From Symbiodinium natans (taxonomy: Eukaryota; Sar; Dinophyceae; Suessiales; Symbiodiniaceae): a DNA stretch of 63,936 nt. Under the pieces are notes generated by a model. That model saw only the letters and a program-made list of their open reading frames with translations, did not search any database and was not told the DNA's origin. The position numbers and the translations under genes were made by a program. The DNA lies in NCBI GenBank assembly GCA_905221605.1, contig CAJNDS010002798.1, forward strand, positions 1-63,936, written 5' to 3'. Shown piece after piece: positions 1-12,068 of this stretch (positions within the stretch are counted from its first letter, which is position 1; each line of letters begins with the position of its first letter).

Positions 1-190
1 CCCCCCCCCACCCCCTTCCCCCTTTTCCCCCCCAAAGCCACTGCAGAATATTGGTGAGCGGGTTTTCGACTGGTGTGAGCACGGCCGACAAGCTTGAACC
101 TAAACCCTAAACCTTAAACCTTAAGCCCGAACCACTCAACCCTCAAACCTTCAACAAACCCCCCCCTCCCCTACCCCCCCCCAGGGCCCT
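1..190. repeat. C-rich low complexity with degenerate CCCTAAA
   Basis: Poly-C tracts interrupted by A and T, followed by degenerate CCCTAAA units. A similar C-rich block precedes the second copy of the neighbouring dispersed repeat near 19.8 kb, so both may belong to one larger repeat. No coding potential. Confidence 0.7.
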
Positions 191-457
191 AGCCGAACCG
201 TCTTGAACCCTAAACCCAAAAAAACCCTAAACCCCAAAGCGTGAACCTTGAGCCCGAAGCCCTCAATCCTAAACTAACCCTCAACCCTAAACCCCAAACC
301 ATAAACCATAAACCCCGAACCCTAAACCCTAAACCCTAAACCCTAAACCCAACCCTTATTGCTTGGGGTCCAGCGACTTGGGCGCTGCGGAATCACCATG
401 CTCACGCAAATGCGCTGGGCCGAGCGGCCGGGCCGAGGCGGGTCGCGTAGCGTTAAA
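190..457. repeat. Dispersed repeat, copy 1
   Basis: A block of about 265 bases reappears almost unchanged at about 19885-20140. Both copies start at GCCGAACCGTC, run through the same irregular order of CCCTAAA-like units, contain the unique stretch GTCCAGCGACTTGGGCGCTG and end GCGTAGCGTTAAAATTA. The shared unique part shows that the copies arose by duplication or transposition and not by independent growth of telomere repeats. Here it lies downstream of the last visible SBNO exon, probably in an intron. No coding frame is supported. Confidence 0.85.
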
Positions 458-459
458 AT

Positions 460-515
460 TAAGATATATATATACAGATATACATATATATATATACATA
501 TATATATATATCACG
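460..515. repeat. TA-rich microsatellite
   Basis: Runs of TATATA with CA interruptions, next to the end of the dispersed repeat. Open frames here are low-complexity Ile/Tyr strings and are not genes. Confidence 0.8.
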
Positions 516-646
516 CATGCTTGTGTTGCTTCTTTGATAGGTTTTGATAAAGATGAAAATATGATACCTTGAACTTCCTGCAACAAGAGATATTTGTAGC
601 ATTTCCGGGTGCATTCGCGATGCCCTGAGTTCTTGGAAATAGCCAC

Positions 647-2620
647 CTGCGTGCTTGTCCCCACATTCTTGGTGCGGTGGGCTTCGTCGAGGGCGATGAG
701 CCCACGGGCGCCACCTTTGCCGTGCCGGAGCCAATCGATGAGCTGGCCGAGTCGCGATGTCTCGGGCGTGGGAATACCCGAGGCGCCTCCCTTGGAGGCG
801 ACCAGGAGCTGATAGCTGGCAAAGATCACTCCGTTGCCATCTCCATCCAGCCCATGACCAGACATAATTGGGCCGTAGCCGAAAGATGACAAGCTACTCA
901 AGGGCAGCGCTGCCCCCAGGTCTCGAAAGTCCCTCGTCGCATCTTCCAGCAGGTCATTGCTGGCACCTTTCTCAAAGCAGAATTCGACTATAGCCAAGAG
1001 CCTGAACCCAACTTCCCACAAAGGGGTGGAATAATTATTCGACTTTTTCGGGGAAAACTGATGCAAACACCCCTATTCTGGGGAAGCGGATGATGGGTGA
1101 CGGTGAGTCTGAGACACGTGTTGAGAGCAGGCAGAGGGCGAGTCGGGAACAGCAGGGGGTGTTGTCAGGAACGGGGCAAGCACGTGTTGGACGGTGGCGC
1201 AAATCAAGAACGACGAGAGCGGGTCGACCAGCAAGAGAGGTCGAGTCGAGAACGGCCGCCATATTCCGTGATCTTCCCTAAGCCGGCGTGGGGTTTGGGG
1301 TCTAGGGTTTGCTCTTTAGGACCCCGGCCCTAAACCCGAAGCCCTCAACTAAACGTGCTTTCGCAAGAGCGTCTTTAGCCAGAGATCTTTCGAAGAACTT
1401 TGGGGCGACATCCGGCGTTTGGGGTTTAGGGCTTCAGGCGTTTTGACTTCAGGGTCAAGACACTACATGGCGCAGCAATTGGAAGTCATGTGAAGCTGCT
1501 TACAAAAACATGGGTACCTCCCAAGCCCTAAATCCTAAACTCTAAACATAGAGGGTTCTAAAGGTTTCTAAAGGGTTCCTTCACTGGCCCCTGGCCCAAG
1601 GACAGAACCTCAGAGATCCAACGTCGGGTTCCTCCACGTGAATACACCAACACAAGCCCGTTGCAACCAACACGACCAAGATTCTTGGGGAAAGTACCCA
1701 CATGAAGTTCCCAATCATAAGCCGTTGATAGCATTAGAGTGCTTCAAGAAGCTGAGGTGGGCGCTCAGCCACACATGCCGTTTAGCACCGCTGTTCCAGA
1801 GGTGCCAGATCAGGGCTGCTATGATGCGACCTTTTCCACACCCCGTGCCATCACCCAAATAGTACCCAGCACGGGCCCCGGATGGCAAATAAGAGCGAAA
1901 TCGCCGGGCTGCGTAGGCAACGCTTTCCATCTGGATGGAGCTCAGACACCCATTCTCCGCAACAGATCTTGGTATATACAGCTGCTCCTCGCACGATAGC
2001 CGTGGAAGCGATATCTCTGCGACAGCTGCAGGCTCTGTCAACCAGTCAGGATGGTGCCCGCCTACCTGAACCACGTGGGACGATCGAAAGGCATGCTGCC
2101 TCCCCTCTGTCTCGTCCTCTTTGTCCACTTGCCCATGCTGCCCTTCATGCTCAAGCTCTTGCATGTCCTCTACGCCTTCAGCTTCTGCAGGCTCAAGCCG
2201 CATCGCAGGATAAATCCACTCACCGGCCGGATGCGCCGGAGGGCTGCAAGGGCCAACGATGCTCTGCCTCTGGCCTGGACCCTTTGAAGACCTGGAGGAC
2301 TTGCCGGCTTTGCTCTTACCGGCTGCGCTGTGCTTTTCTGCTGGCCTCTTCCTTCCAGCCCTTGAAGGTGTTGGGGCCCCTGCGGGTTCAGCGTGTATGG
2401 AATCCACGGGAATAGCTTCCGGAGCCATTTCTACATCAGCTACATCGGCATCTTTGACAAGCGGTTCGGCAGCCCACTGCAAGCGTGCGGAATCGCCCAT
2501 GGCTTCCCACTGCTGCAGGACAACTGTCTGCGCCTCTTCATTCTCGACGTCCTCGCAAAGAAGTTCGGCCAAGCGCTGGCCTTCGAAATTTGCGAAAGCT
2601 TTCGCAATCAGCGAATCCAT
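647..2620 (-). CDS. SBNO: Strawberry-notch (SBNO) family helicase, 5' part
   Basis: Two exons are seen, 2620 to about 1763 and about 970 to 647. The first opens with ATG and a low-complexity acidic/Lys-rich region, then HHPDWLTEPAA and LSSIQMESVAYAARRF, then the Walker A-like loop GDGTGCGKGR. The second carries GVIFASYQLLVA and the DEAH box LIALDEAHRTKN. This order is that of strawberry-notch helicases, nuclear SF2-like ATPases linked to transcriptional regulation. The second exon ends CAG|GTGG at 647, so further exons should lie beyond the left edge; the C-terminal helicase half and SBNO C-domain are missing. The first intron, about 790 bases, holds telomere-like repeats and probably uses a GC donor (1762-1761). 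The exact junction is uncertain: the best phase-0 join adds three residues relative to the family. The family call is secure; the start at 2620 is the first in-frame ATG. Confidence 0.85.
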
Positions 2621-2699
2621 GACGGGCCAGCCATCTTCACCTGCATAAAACCTGTGATAGACTTTAGATTTGCAGACCTTAAAAGAACGTGACAGATGC

Positions 2700-3840
2700 G
2701 ATCAGAGACTCTCTACAAGAACCGTCGGCCTGGTTATTCATACATACATGCATGCATGCATGCATGCATACATATGTATATATGTATAAATTAAGTAAGC
2801 TTATATATATATATATAGAGGGGTGAAATCATGATTCTGCTTTCACTGCGCAAAGCACTAGTGTCTAGCGCAGAGCAAGAGAGGAAAAGAGCTCTCTTGA
2901 AAGGAAACGCCCCACCATGCGTTGACATGCAACTGTCTTGAGTGCGCATGAAGGCATACAGGCAGCCATGTCTGCAAGAACGTGGGCATGGGAGCTTTGC
3001 ATTTGACACGCGTTTATTGGCACAGCTGCGGTAACACAGGAGCAGAAGTGCGGAAGAGAGCATCCGCGGAGCGCGGAACTCGAATTCTTGAAAGTAGCAC
3101 CTCCAGCAATCCTGTACACCAGCAGCCAAAAAAGGACCGAATCGGGGGCCTCCGCAGAGTCTCCGAGCATATCAGAGTCTGAGCGTAGCAGTGAACTCCT
3201 ACCACATTCGACCGAACCTTTCTGGGACTTGCAAGTGGCTCCAGCTCAAGGTCCTGTCTGTGCATGAGCCTCGCTCATGCTTCACGGCTCAGCCTTTCAA
3301 AGCTTCGGTCAGACACAAGGACTGCTGTTTCCCCGTGTCCGAGCGCGGCTGCCTTTGTCGAAAGGTCTGAACCTTATCTAAAACTAGCCAGCTCGGGTCA
3401 GTGAAGGCAGGATGGTCCAAGCCTAAACCCTTAACTACAGACAGAGCTGTCGGCATGTCGCCGCAATACGAACAGCGCCGCCCTACCTGATGCGATGCAA
3501 AACGTAGAACGACTTGTTTGCACTGATCGGCGCCATTCAGGTGACAATGAACAGCTCTGTTCAATCAAATCTATCCGGCTGCTTAGATTCAGTGTGGATG
3601 TTTGCATGACCCCAGCTTCTCAATACTACTGCTCTTCAGTACGCAGGTCACTCCGCGAGCTTTCTCAATTAAGTTTTGGAAAGTTCTGGCCATCCTGCCC
3701 ATTTCATGACTCGTCCGAGACGATGATGTGTCTTAAACGAAGAACGCTGGCTCCACACGACCGTTAATTCCATGTAACAACCCCGACAACATCACTAAGA
3801 CTTCGTATTAAAACAATAAATATCAAGTAGAGACTGTATA
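2700..3840. other. No supported gene; GCAT microsatellite at the left
   Basis: Upstream of the SBNO start. Contains a CATG/TATA microsatellite at about 2740-2815. Minus-strand frames at 2865-3170 and 3289-3564 have some protein-like stretches (for example QVGRRCSYCGDMPTALS) but no family match and no clear splice sites, so none is called. It may hold the SBNO 5' UTR or promoter; no motif is recognised. Confidence 0.5.
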
Positions 3841-4059
3841 GCCTATTATACATATATATATATATTGCATACGCATGTGTGTACACACATATCTTCTACG
3901 AAAAAATCATAACACATAATACATATGTATATAGATATATAGAACATTATCACAAACATGCGAAATACAGAAACAAGAAGTATATACTACACCGCTTTGT
4001 ATAGTGTAAGTATATATACATATTATATATATATATACATATATATATATACATATACA

Positions 4060-4091
<32 letters not shown>

Positions 4092-4320
4092 CATATATAT
4101 GTGTGTGTGTGCAATATTACGTACAGTATGTATATGCAAAAGACAAAACAATGAAGACATGAAGCAATACAAATGTTTAAGTACAATAGCAAAGATACAT
4201 ATAGATAGACATGTATGTGTTTGTATATATATATATATATATATATATCTGTATGTGTGTAGAACCATAATGTGTGTATATATATATATATAATAATATG
4301 TATATACATATGTATACCCT
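3840..4320. repeat. Long TA/TATACA microsatellite tract
   Basis: About 480 bases dominated by TATA, TATACA and TGTG runs. Long frames on both strands encode only Ile/Tyr/His/Val strings and are artefacts. Confidence 0.9.
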
Positions 4321-4605
4321 AATTTTTACTCTCCCGTTCTGGAGTCTGGAGCATCACGTTGGTGAACAGAGCGCTCGGGCGCTGCTTCCTGTGCCCAGCT
4401 GCTACATGAGAGAACTACACGTAGACCTATCTAAGAGACCATGCCCTCACGAGAACAACTGTTGAGCCTCAGTTCAGTGTTGGTCGAGCTCCTTCCACGT
4501 GGTGCAGTTTGTTCTGAGCATGGAGCTGTTGCGACGGCTGATTTGAAAAGGTCCTGATGTCATATTCGCGCATGCATACATGCTGCTTCTTTCCACATAA
4601 CTCAG

Positions 4606-4802
4606 CTCAAGGAAGGCAGGTCTCAGGTTCAGACTCAGCCTCCGGGTTTAGAACAGCCCCTGCGCATCACAAGAGCACGAAGAGAAGGTGCCTGGGAGAC
4701 ATTGAATCAAGTGGAGCATGGTCCGGCCTTGCGACGGCAGCCAATCTTGAAATTGGAACCTGGCTTCTGGGTGTCGAAGTCCTCATCAGGGTGGCCAAGA
4801 AA
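4606..4802 (+). CDS. Possible exon of an unrecognised gene
   Basis: The frame starting after CTCAG and reading QLKEGRSQVQTQPPG, then LRITRARREGAWETL and ILKLEPGFWVS, stays open until an unusually good donor, AGAAA|GTAACT, at 4802/4803. A different frame is open longer (4557-5024) but reads less like a protein. No family is recognised and no partner exon was found, so this is tentative. Confidence 0.3.
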
Positions 4803-5120
4803 GTAACTTACGCTCGGCTGCTTGGCGCAGCAAGAAAGATTTTCAGAGAAGTCTTCATGAGCTTCAGGAGATCTCTGTGGATCGACTCAGACTGGCCACA
4901 GCACAAACAAAAAAGGAAAGCACTCAGAATGCCAAGAAACATCGTCAGAGTCGTCCGAGGAGGCTTTGAGGATGTCCGTTCTCGGTTGCAGCTTCAAGCT
5001 TCAAGCGTCCACAATGAATCCTAAACCCTCCTGCTCAAGATGCAACCCGGTGGCACATTGAGCTGACCTGTGCCAGCTCGCCTGGCAGATCAGGCGAACT
5101 GGCCGGTTCGGAACCACTGT

Positions 5121-5190
5121 TAACACCCTAAACCCCCAAACCCTAAACCCTAAACCCCAAACCCTAAACCCTAAACCCCAAACCCTCAAC
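5121..5190. repeat. Interstitial CCCTAAA array
   Basis: Nearly perfect CCCTAAA heptamers with a few CCCCAAA variants, between two unassigned stretches. Confidence 0.9.
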
Positions 5191-5314
5191 CCTGGTCAAG
5201 CCGAGGAGCTTTCGGGCTCCGAACGAGTATGCTCCTTCTTGGGCAACACACGTGGCACGACAGCTTCACATGGGGCTTTCCGAAATTAGGTGGGGGGGGG
5301 GGGGGGGGGTACCC

Positions 5315-5436
5315 TTTTGGGGGTTCCTCGAATAAGGGTTCTACTAGTTTGGAGGTATATTAAGGGTACCCCTGGGGTTCCTTTAATAAGGGTTCTACTA
5401 GTTTGGAGGTATATCTATATTAAGGGTACCCCTCAT
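5315..5436. repeat. Tandem duplication, two units of about 57-61 bases
   Basis: Two head-to-tail copies of a unit containing AAGGGTTCTACTAGTTTGGA and ending TTAAGGGTACCCCT. The second copy has an extra TATCTA inside its TATA stretch. A poly-G run of about 18 lies just to the left. GGTACCCC-type ends also occur near 6.75, 39.2 and 42.2 kb, suggesting a family of short elements. Confidence 0.75.
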
Positions 5437-5439
5437 TTG

Positions 5440-7000
5440 GGGAAGGAATCACATGGGGTTTTGAATCCCGACGCTCCTTCCAGACTCTCCGCTCGCTGTA
5501 CGGAAGCTTCACCCACAGGTGTCTTTTCTTCCTTTGCCTGGGTCACATAGCAGGTTTAGGGTTTAGGGATTAGGGTTTAGGGTTTAGGGTTTGGGGTCAG
5601 CTCCTCGTGTGTTTTAATCCCGAATGAAAGGAGTTACTCATGGGCATCGCCAATGCCTGAGCCTGCAGGTAGCCAATGATTGGCATGTTTCCTCAGAGGC
5701 ACTGAGTCTGCTGTTTAGGGCTGGTTTGGGACTGTTACATGTTGTTGCGCTTCATTACACTGCGCCTGGCCTTTCAGGAGACCACTGCTGGAACAAAGAC
5801 CCTGCTAGTCTGATGCCTTCTAACCTTCCCGGGGCACTTGAGCCAGTTCGCAAGAAGCACGTCGAACCGGCCAACATGTTGCCTGCTTTGGAGAAACTAA
5901 CACGAGCTGCACGGGAGCAAAAGCTGACCACCGATCTTTTTTGTTGCTCGCTGCTTGCCGGGGGCAGGAAGTTTGCCTCCAATGCCTTTGGTCGCGTGTG
6001 CAGGTACTGCACTAAACCCCGAATCAGGTTCACAATCTTCTTAGGGCTCGGGCCGGAACAGCGCGGCAAGTGCAGGGCAAGCTGGGCACAGTCCTGGGAC
6101 ACCGACCAATCTGTGCTGAAGCTTTTGGGATTGAGGCGGGTTTTGGGGAGGAACGGTACACTGAACAGCCAACTTGACAGTCTCAGCAGCGGGCTCCATT
6201 TTGGGCGCTGCGTGCGCAGGCGATGCCTGTGGAGCGCGCCGTGCAGTGCAGCAACCGCAGCAGTGCCTCCTCTCCTCGGCACCGAGGGCTTCGCCAAGTT
6301 TGCCCCGGTCGCAGGTGCGATGGCACCCCTTAGCTGCAAACTCCTCTTCCCAAAACCCTAAACCCCAAACCCTCCTCAGCCCTATTAATCCTACAAACCC
6401 TATATAAACATATATAAACCCTATCAAACCCCCGAAAAGACCATACAAGGCCTGTAACTCCATAAACCCCCATAAAGCGCTTAACCGAGAGTCGTGCCTC
6501 GAAAGGGCTCGTGACCCATCCTCGTGGTGCTGTCGCATCAGCCCTGAGCGAGGAACAGACTCCGAAGGAATCTGCAGTCGGCTTGCCAAAAAATATATAT
6601 TTCTTGTACAGATATATATATACAGAGAGAGTGTATATTGTATATAAAATGTACAATATGGATATGTATATATATATATGTGGGGATATGCATGTATGGG
6701 TTTCGAGTGTAGGGTACGGGGGTTTCCCCAAACAGGGGTACCCTTTGCTAGGGGTTTCTCTGATACAGTTACACTCTTCTGGGGCATATATTCGAGGTAC
6801 CCCAATTCGGGGTACAAACCCCCCCCAAACCCCCCCCCCAAACCCCCCCAAACCCCCCCCAGGGTTTGGGGTTTAGGGTTTTGGGTTTAGGGTTTAAGTA
6901 GTACCCATGAGCTCTGCTGATGCACAGGGGCTTCGGCGTGCATTTGCATTGGCACACTCAGAGCGAAGGCCTGCCAAGACCACCTGACATCGGCCAAGGC
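5440..7000. other. Unassigned region with long overlapping frames
   Basis: Long frames exist on both strands (plus 5624-6361, minus 5755-6339 and 6041-6841), but none shows a family motif or consistent codon use. The stretch at 6040-6330 could hold an exon on either strand. It also holds TTTAGGG at 5555-5595, CCCTAAA at 6350-6375, TATA microsatellites at 6590-6680 and a poly-C/TTTAGGG block at 6820-6895. Nothing is called with confidence. Confidence 0.4.
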
Positions 7001-7019
7001 GAGGGAAAGGGAGCAGCAA

Positions 7020-7210
7020 AGGAAATCCCTAAGGCCTGAAGCCCTAAAGCCCTGAAGCCCTAAAGCCCTAAAACCCTAAAACCCTAAAACCCTGAAACCC
7101 TGAAACCCTGAAACCCTAAGACCCTAAAACCCTAAACCCTGAAACCCTAAAACCCAAAAACCCAAAAACCCAAAAACCCTAAACCCTAAACCCCAAACCC
7201 TCAACCCTAC
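7020..7210. repeat. Degenerate CCCTAAA array
   Basis: Units drift between CCCTAAAG, CCCTGAA, CCCTAAAA and CCCAAAAA. A TTTAGGG array faces it at 7335-7400, and the 120 bases between them hold a coiled-coil exon. Confidence 0.85.
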
Positions 7211-7224
7211 ACCTTATACATCCC

Positions 7225-10200
7225 CTTCCGCAGCCACGCGCCTCTGATCCGGAAAGCTGGCTGGCGAGCAGTGAGTTCTCGGCTTCCAGCTGGGAGATGC
7301 GGGCTCGAAGTTCCCCAACGTCGGAGGTTGCAGCCTTCGGGGTTTTAGGGTTTAGGGTTTTGGGGTTTGGGGTTTAGGGTTTGGGGTTTAGGGTTTAGGG
7401 GAAAGTGTGAAAGATTCCTCCGAAGCTTGCGTTGAGACAGCCGTTCGCAGCTGGTGTTCAAGCTCTTTCACCACGTTGCTTCTGGTGCACATGCAACCCT
7501 GCATGCAACCCTAGCCCCCACGCCCCTAAAGCCTAAGCCCTGACCTCAAAACCCTGAACTTTTAAAAATGTAACCTTAGGGTTTTATGCCATTTAGGTCT
7601 CAGCGTTTGGGGTTGGGAATGAAGAGGCCAGGGCGGGCTTAGGCATTCCAAGTTCTGGGCGTAGGATGAGGGTTTAAGGCTCGCAGGTATTGAGTTTTCT
7701 TAGCGTAGTGACCGTTGTTTCCAGTCGCCCCTCACTCTTACCAACCCCCCAACCCTGCGAAAGCCCTACAAACCCCAGCCCTCTACACCTCTGGGGTCAG
7801 GGATAGGGCTGTCCGGATTTTGTCTTGGCATGGGGGGCTGGGTTCCGCTTTTTTCGGCTTCTATAAGGTTTAGCGCTTCTAGGGTTTAGGGGTTGGATGG
7901 GGTTGGGGAGTTGTTTTCGGCCAATCCCCAAACGTGTGGCCTAGAGTTGAGAGACTAGTGAAGGGAGGTAGCAGTGATCGGGCTCATGTTTTGCAAGTCC
8001 CCTCATCCTGCCGAGCGCAGGCCAAGAGACGGTTTGGCCCGATATTCATGAAAAAAAACAAACCTCTTGCCCCGCAGAAGTTTTAAGTTTGGGATTGGCT
8101 GTGAGCTTCAGGTTTCAAGTGGCATGGCAATGATGAGGGAGAACTACCTGACGTTGTGGTATTCCCTTGGTCCCGATGCTTGGCTAAACCATGCAATTTA
8201 GAACTCAGGGTCAGTGGGTTTAGGATACGTTGCACAGAGGTTCCATGTCAGGGTCCAGTTCGAGGGCGCGGGCGTTGTGTGATTGACCAATTGACCACCG
8301 TTTGCAGAACCCTCCATGGCAACTACTGAACCATTCCAAATACAGGAGCGCACTTCGTATGCCAGCTCGTTGTCCCGCCTGCTGTCGAGCGATCAACTTC
8401 GGAAGGTGGTCGTTCTCCAGGATCGCACGCCTTCGCTCGGCCTCCACACAACACTTCTTGATTGGGGCTTTGGATCTCATCTCTCACACACATACAGGCA
8501 CACAGGCACACGCGCACACGCACTTTCTCTGCATTGAAATATCGGCGGAAACGGAACAGCCACTGACCTCACAACACACAGACGCACAGGCAGCTCTCTG
8601 CCCTAGGATACGCGCGAGACAAGGTACACCTGGCTGCACGCAGCAAAATGGCCACCACCCTCGAGCTGCGAAGCGACGGCGCCCCAAGGCGATGGGCAAA
8701 AGCAAGGGAGAGTGTGGTGGAGAAGGGGACGGAAAAGAAGTAACTGGCCGCCATTCCGTATCGCGTGATGGCACCCAAAGGTGATGTACTGGGCAAAACA
8801 AAGAGGGAGATGTTGATTGTGGCGAGCACCGCCACATCCCCTGCCATATGTGAAATTGTTGAAGATGTCGAGTGAAAGTGACGCCTTTCCAGGATTCATG
8901 TACCTGTGTACACACACGGACACACGGACACACAGACACAAACACACAGACACACGGACGCACGGACGCACGGACGCACGGACGCACGGACGCATGGACG
9001 CACGGACACATGGACACACAACCGCACACAAACACATGCACGAATCCGCACAAAAAAACGGATGGACCCTCCTCCTGCTGATGAGCGAAATGCAGCTTCG
9101 CAAGCTGCTCAGCCTCGCGGGCGATCGTGCAGACATCTTGGGCGCCAACACACAGAAGAAGGGCCTGCGACTTCTCCCCTGCTAGCCGCGAAGCTGCTTC
9201 GGCCTTGCGTGACCAGATATGGACACAAAGAGGCCCTAAGCAAAGTGGGGAAGCTGGGCGCCGTGCATGTACTTTGGCCTCTGACTGTGTGGCTGCAAGC
9301 TGCGAGCGCATGTTCTCACGCTCGGCCTGGGAAGGAACGGTGGGGTCAGGCAAGCCGAAGAGTCGGAACGCGAACCGCCATCTAGTTCTCACGGCTGTAA
9401 TTATATGAGTAAAAAACAATACAAGTAATAATAACAAAAATAATAATTAACAATACTAATAATAACAAAATAGGAGTAATAGAAATAATACGAAAAGTGC
9501 CTCCAAAGCCATCTGGGCCCTCTGAGACTTGACGACCTCCTCCTGCGCAACAACAATCCTAGCAGAACCCTAAACCCTAAACCCTAAACCCTAAACCCTA
9601 AACCCTAAACCCTAAACCCGAAACCCGAAACCCTAAACCCAGCAGTCTCCCTGCCCGGCCCTCTCGAAGCGGGACCTCCAAGTCCGCAACCCGCTCGCGC
9701 AGGCTCTGGGCCACAGCGCTCTGAGCACACGAGGCTTACTGTTGGTTACTAGGGAAGGGGGGAATGAGGCACCCTATATAATCCCCTAAAGGGTATATAT
9801 AGGGCCCTAATTCCCTCATTCCCTGCTAACCAACAGTACAGAGGGCAATGCACAATGAAAAAAAAGTTGTACGAACGGCGTACAGAATGTATCAGAATGT
9901 CAAACGACGCGCCTCACGCTGCACGGCCTCTTCCAACCTACCAAAGGGGGACTCCGACATATGGCTTCACCAGGCTTCGGCATAAGTGCGGAAGAATCTC
10001 GCTTCTTGTTTTCAGCGAAAACTCCCCGCCCTTTCACACCTGTGCACCTCCGAACACTGCTACAAAGAATCTTTCATCTTGAAGCGACGACCAGACAGAC
10101 ATGCGACGTAACGCGACTTCAAGCGACACGGCTGGCACCTGGGGCCCTTGGCCGCTGCGGCTTTCTCCGCGTGGCGCCAGTGCTCGGCCTCGACCCGCAG

Positions 10201-11599
10201 CTGGCCGCAGGCTGCATCCGAGGTGGCCAAGCGGTCTCGCAGCCAGGCGCCATTCTGACCTTCTTCGGAGCAAACTATGGGACCAGATGAACCCTGAAAG
10301 GGTTTATGGGTTCATATACCTAGGGGTTCTAGAAGTAACTTAGTAGATTCTTAGTAGTATAGGGTTTTGTGACCCCAGTTTTAAGGTTCATTTGGTCCCC
10401 CCCAAGCGACGCGACTTCTCGAGCTCCACCGCCAGCTCTTCACAGCGCTGGCGCCATGTCCGCAGCTCTTCGCGGGTCTGAGTCAGCTGCGCCATCTCCA
10501 GATGGTGCAAGCCTTCTCAAGAGACAGAGGGAGAGAGGGAGAGAAAAAGAGAGAGAGAGACAGGGGAGAGAGAGAGAGAGAGAGCAATTGAGACCTATAC
10601 AGAGCTGAAACCGCCCAATTGCAATCCTCCCACCCCCTCCCCCAAGTCAAAAATGCCCAAAGCATCACGGCATAGCAAGTGCATCGATGCAGAGGTGATC
10701 CTGAACTGCAACTTGTGTCAAATCCAACTCCTCATCCACGTGGCAGGCGAGGCCCTAAACGCCGCGCTTGCAGGCTTCTGCTCGCTGGCACGGTTTCTTG
10801 ATTTATGCCCACCGAACTCTTAATCCTCCTTCCCCGAAGTCTCACGCCTGCCAGGTCTGCCAGCCGGGTGTTTTGCACGCGAAGGCCCTGCAAGCGCTGC
10901 TCCAGGTCCTTGCACGTGTTCAGCGACTTCCCCTCCGCTGCGGCGCGCTGCTGCAGCTCGGCGTGGAACGCCTTCATTGAGGCCTCGTGACCGAGGATTT
11001 GCCGCTGCAGCTGGGATCGTTCAGACTGAAGCTTCTCCGCGATGCCATTCAGGCGTCTGTTGTCGGAGGCAAAGGTCTCAATCTGGCGCTCCGCGTCCTC
11101 TGCAGCCTTTCGTGCCAGCATCAGCTCACCTTGCTTGGCCTGCAGAGCCTCACGCGCTTGAAGAATGGCAGTCTCTTTTTCCTGCTGTACGAAGATTGCA
11201 GAGTCACGAAGTTTGTGGCATTCCAGTTCCAGTTGTTGAATTCTCTCTTGCTTGTCCTTGTTGGCCTTGTCCAGCGACCTGTTCAAGTCCTGCAGTTCGA
11301 CGTTCTCGGCTTCCAGGGAAACCATTTGCTGACTCAATCTGTGCCTTAGCTACATCAGGGACCCCTGCACTGTTGAGCAACAGCAAAGACCAGAGGGTGG
11401 CAGCCCCCCCCCCAATGTCGGGCTGCCTAAACCCTAAACTCTCAACCCTAAACCCTAAACCCTAAACCCTAAACCCTTGCACCCCAGTTCTCCACAGCTA
11501 CGACTGCTCCAGCAGCTGCGCAGACGCGGGCGCTCCATCCTTCCTGGCTCCCTGCCGAGGGTTGAACTGCGAGTCGAGCATCCATGGAGCCGAGGCCAT
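7225..11599 (-). CDS. Multi-exon coiled-coil protein
   Basis: The likely start is ATG at 11599 (MASAPWMLDSQF), first exon to about 11505. The main exon 11332-10848 is an uninterrupted heptad-rich coiled coil (VSLEAENVELQDLNRSLDK through LARKAAEDAERQIETF) ending with a GC donor, GGCAG|GCGTGAG. Further coiled-coil exons in the same sense lie near 10515-10400 (LTQTREELRTWRQRCEELA), 10262-10110 (WLRDRLATSDAACGQLRVEA), 9735-9655, 9563-9500, 9332-9262, 9215-9065, 8470-8350, 7490-7400 and 7330-7225. The first junction is in frame if the intron runs 11504-11333. The introns are telomere-like arrays, a CA-rich minisatellite and two inverted-repeat elements. This is probably a structural or cytoskeletal coiled-coil protein; no specific family is recognised, and the 3' end is not seen. 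Confidence 0.7.
8905..9030. repeat. CACACGGA / GGACGCAC minisatellite
   Basis: Tandem 8-10-base units grading from ACACACGGAC to GGACGCAC. They lie in a presumed intron of the coiled-coil gene. Thr/His/Arg frames through it are artefacts of the repeat. Confidence 0.85.
9565..9645. repeat. CCCTAAA array forming a whole intron
   Basis: Ten or so heptamers fill the gap between two coiled-coil exons. In the sense of the gene, the upstream exon ends GACTGCTG|GGTTTAG and the downstream exon follows TTCTGCTAG|GATTG, so the intron is about 85 bases and almost wholly telomere-like. Confidence 0.8.
9737..9838. mobile_element. Short inverted-repeat (MITE-like) element in an intron
   Basis: 102 bases bounded by a perfect 12-base inverted repeat, TACTGTTGGTTA and TAACCAACAGTA. 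The arms continue imperfectly inward (GGGAATGAGG against CCTCATTCCC), so the whole element can fold into one hairpin. No coding capacity. It lies between coiled-coil exons, immediately before the exon that starts near 9735. Confidence 0.8.
10279..10399. mobile_element. Short inverted-repeat element filling an intron
   Basis: Bounded by GGGACCAGATGAACC and GGTTCATTTGGTCCC, 15-base arms with one mismatch that continue imperfectly inward. In the sense of the coiled-coil gene, coding sequence stops at the outer edge of one arm and resumes just beyond an AG next to the other, so the element and the intron nearly coincide. This is the arrangement expected of an introner-type insertion. Confidence 0.75.
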
Positions 11600-12068
11600 G
11601 ATGCTCAGGGTTTAGGGTTTAGGGTTTAGGGTTTAGGCCTCCCTTCCGCTCCTGAGCCTTTGGTGTCGGATCACGGGCACGTCGTGGGCACGCTTTGGCC
11701 ATGAGCAACGTGACCTCATGCTACCCGATGCTTCCAAGCGCGATTTTCCTGAGCAAAGGCCGCATGGCCCTTGCACTGCATCGTGTGCACAATCTACGCC
11801 AGACGTGTGGGCGTGGAAGAGACTCTTCACATGATATGGAGCTTCATATGGCCCTACTGGCATTCTTTCTGTGAGCGGCTTCACTGTTGACCCTTAGCTT
11901 CCCTATTGTGTTGCCAGTCCTGCCGTGCAAGAAGCACTGAGGCTCAGCCTCTCAAGCTCTCCTCAGGCGGAACGGGCAAGCGGCCGTCACTTTGCTTGCA
12001 AGTTTGGTGCCGTGAGGAAGTACTCGAACGGCAGAAATTGCCTGAACGACATACGAAATACCGAAACA

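Noticed and set aside
1-360. Window start as a true chromosome end
   Set aside because: The repeats are degenerate and mixed with unique sequence also found at 20 kb, and the SBNO gene should continue to the left; this is interstitial.
3950-4310. Frames of 80-119 codons rich in Ile and Tyr
   Set aside because: Pure TATA and TATACA repeat; no codon bias, on both strands at once.
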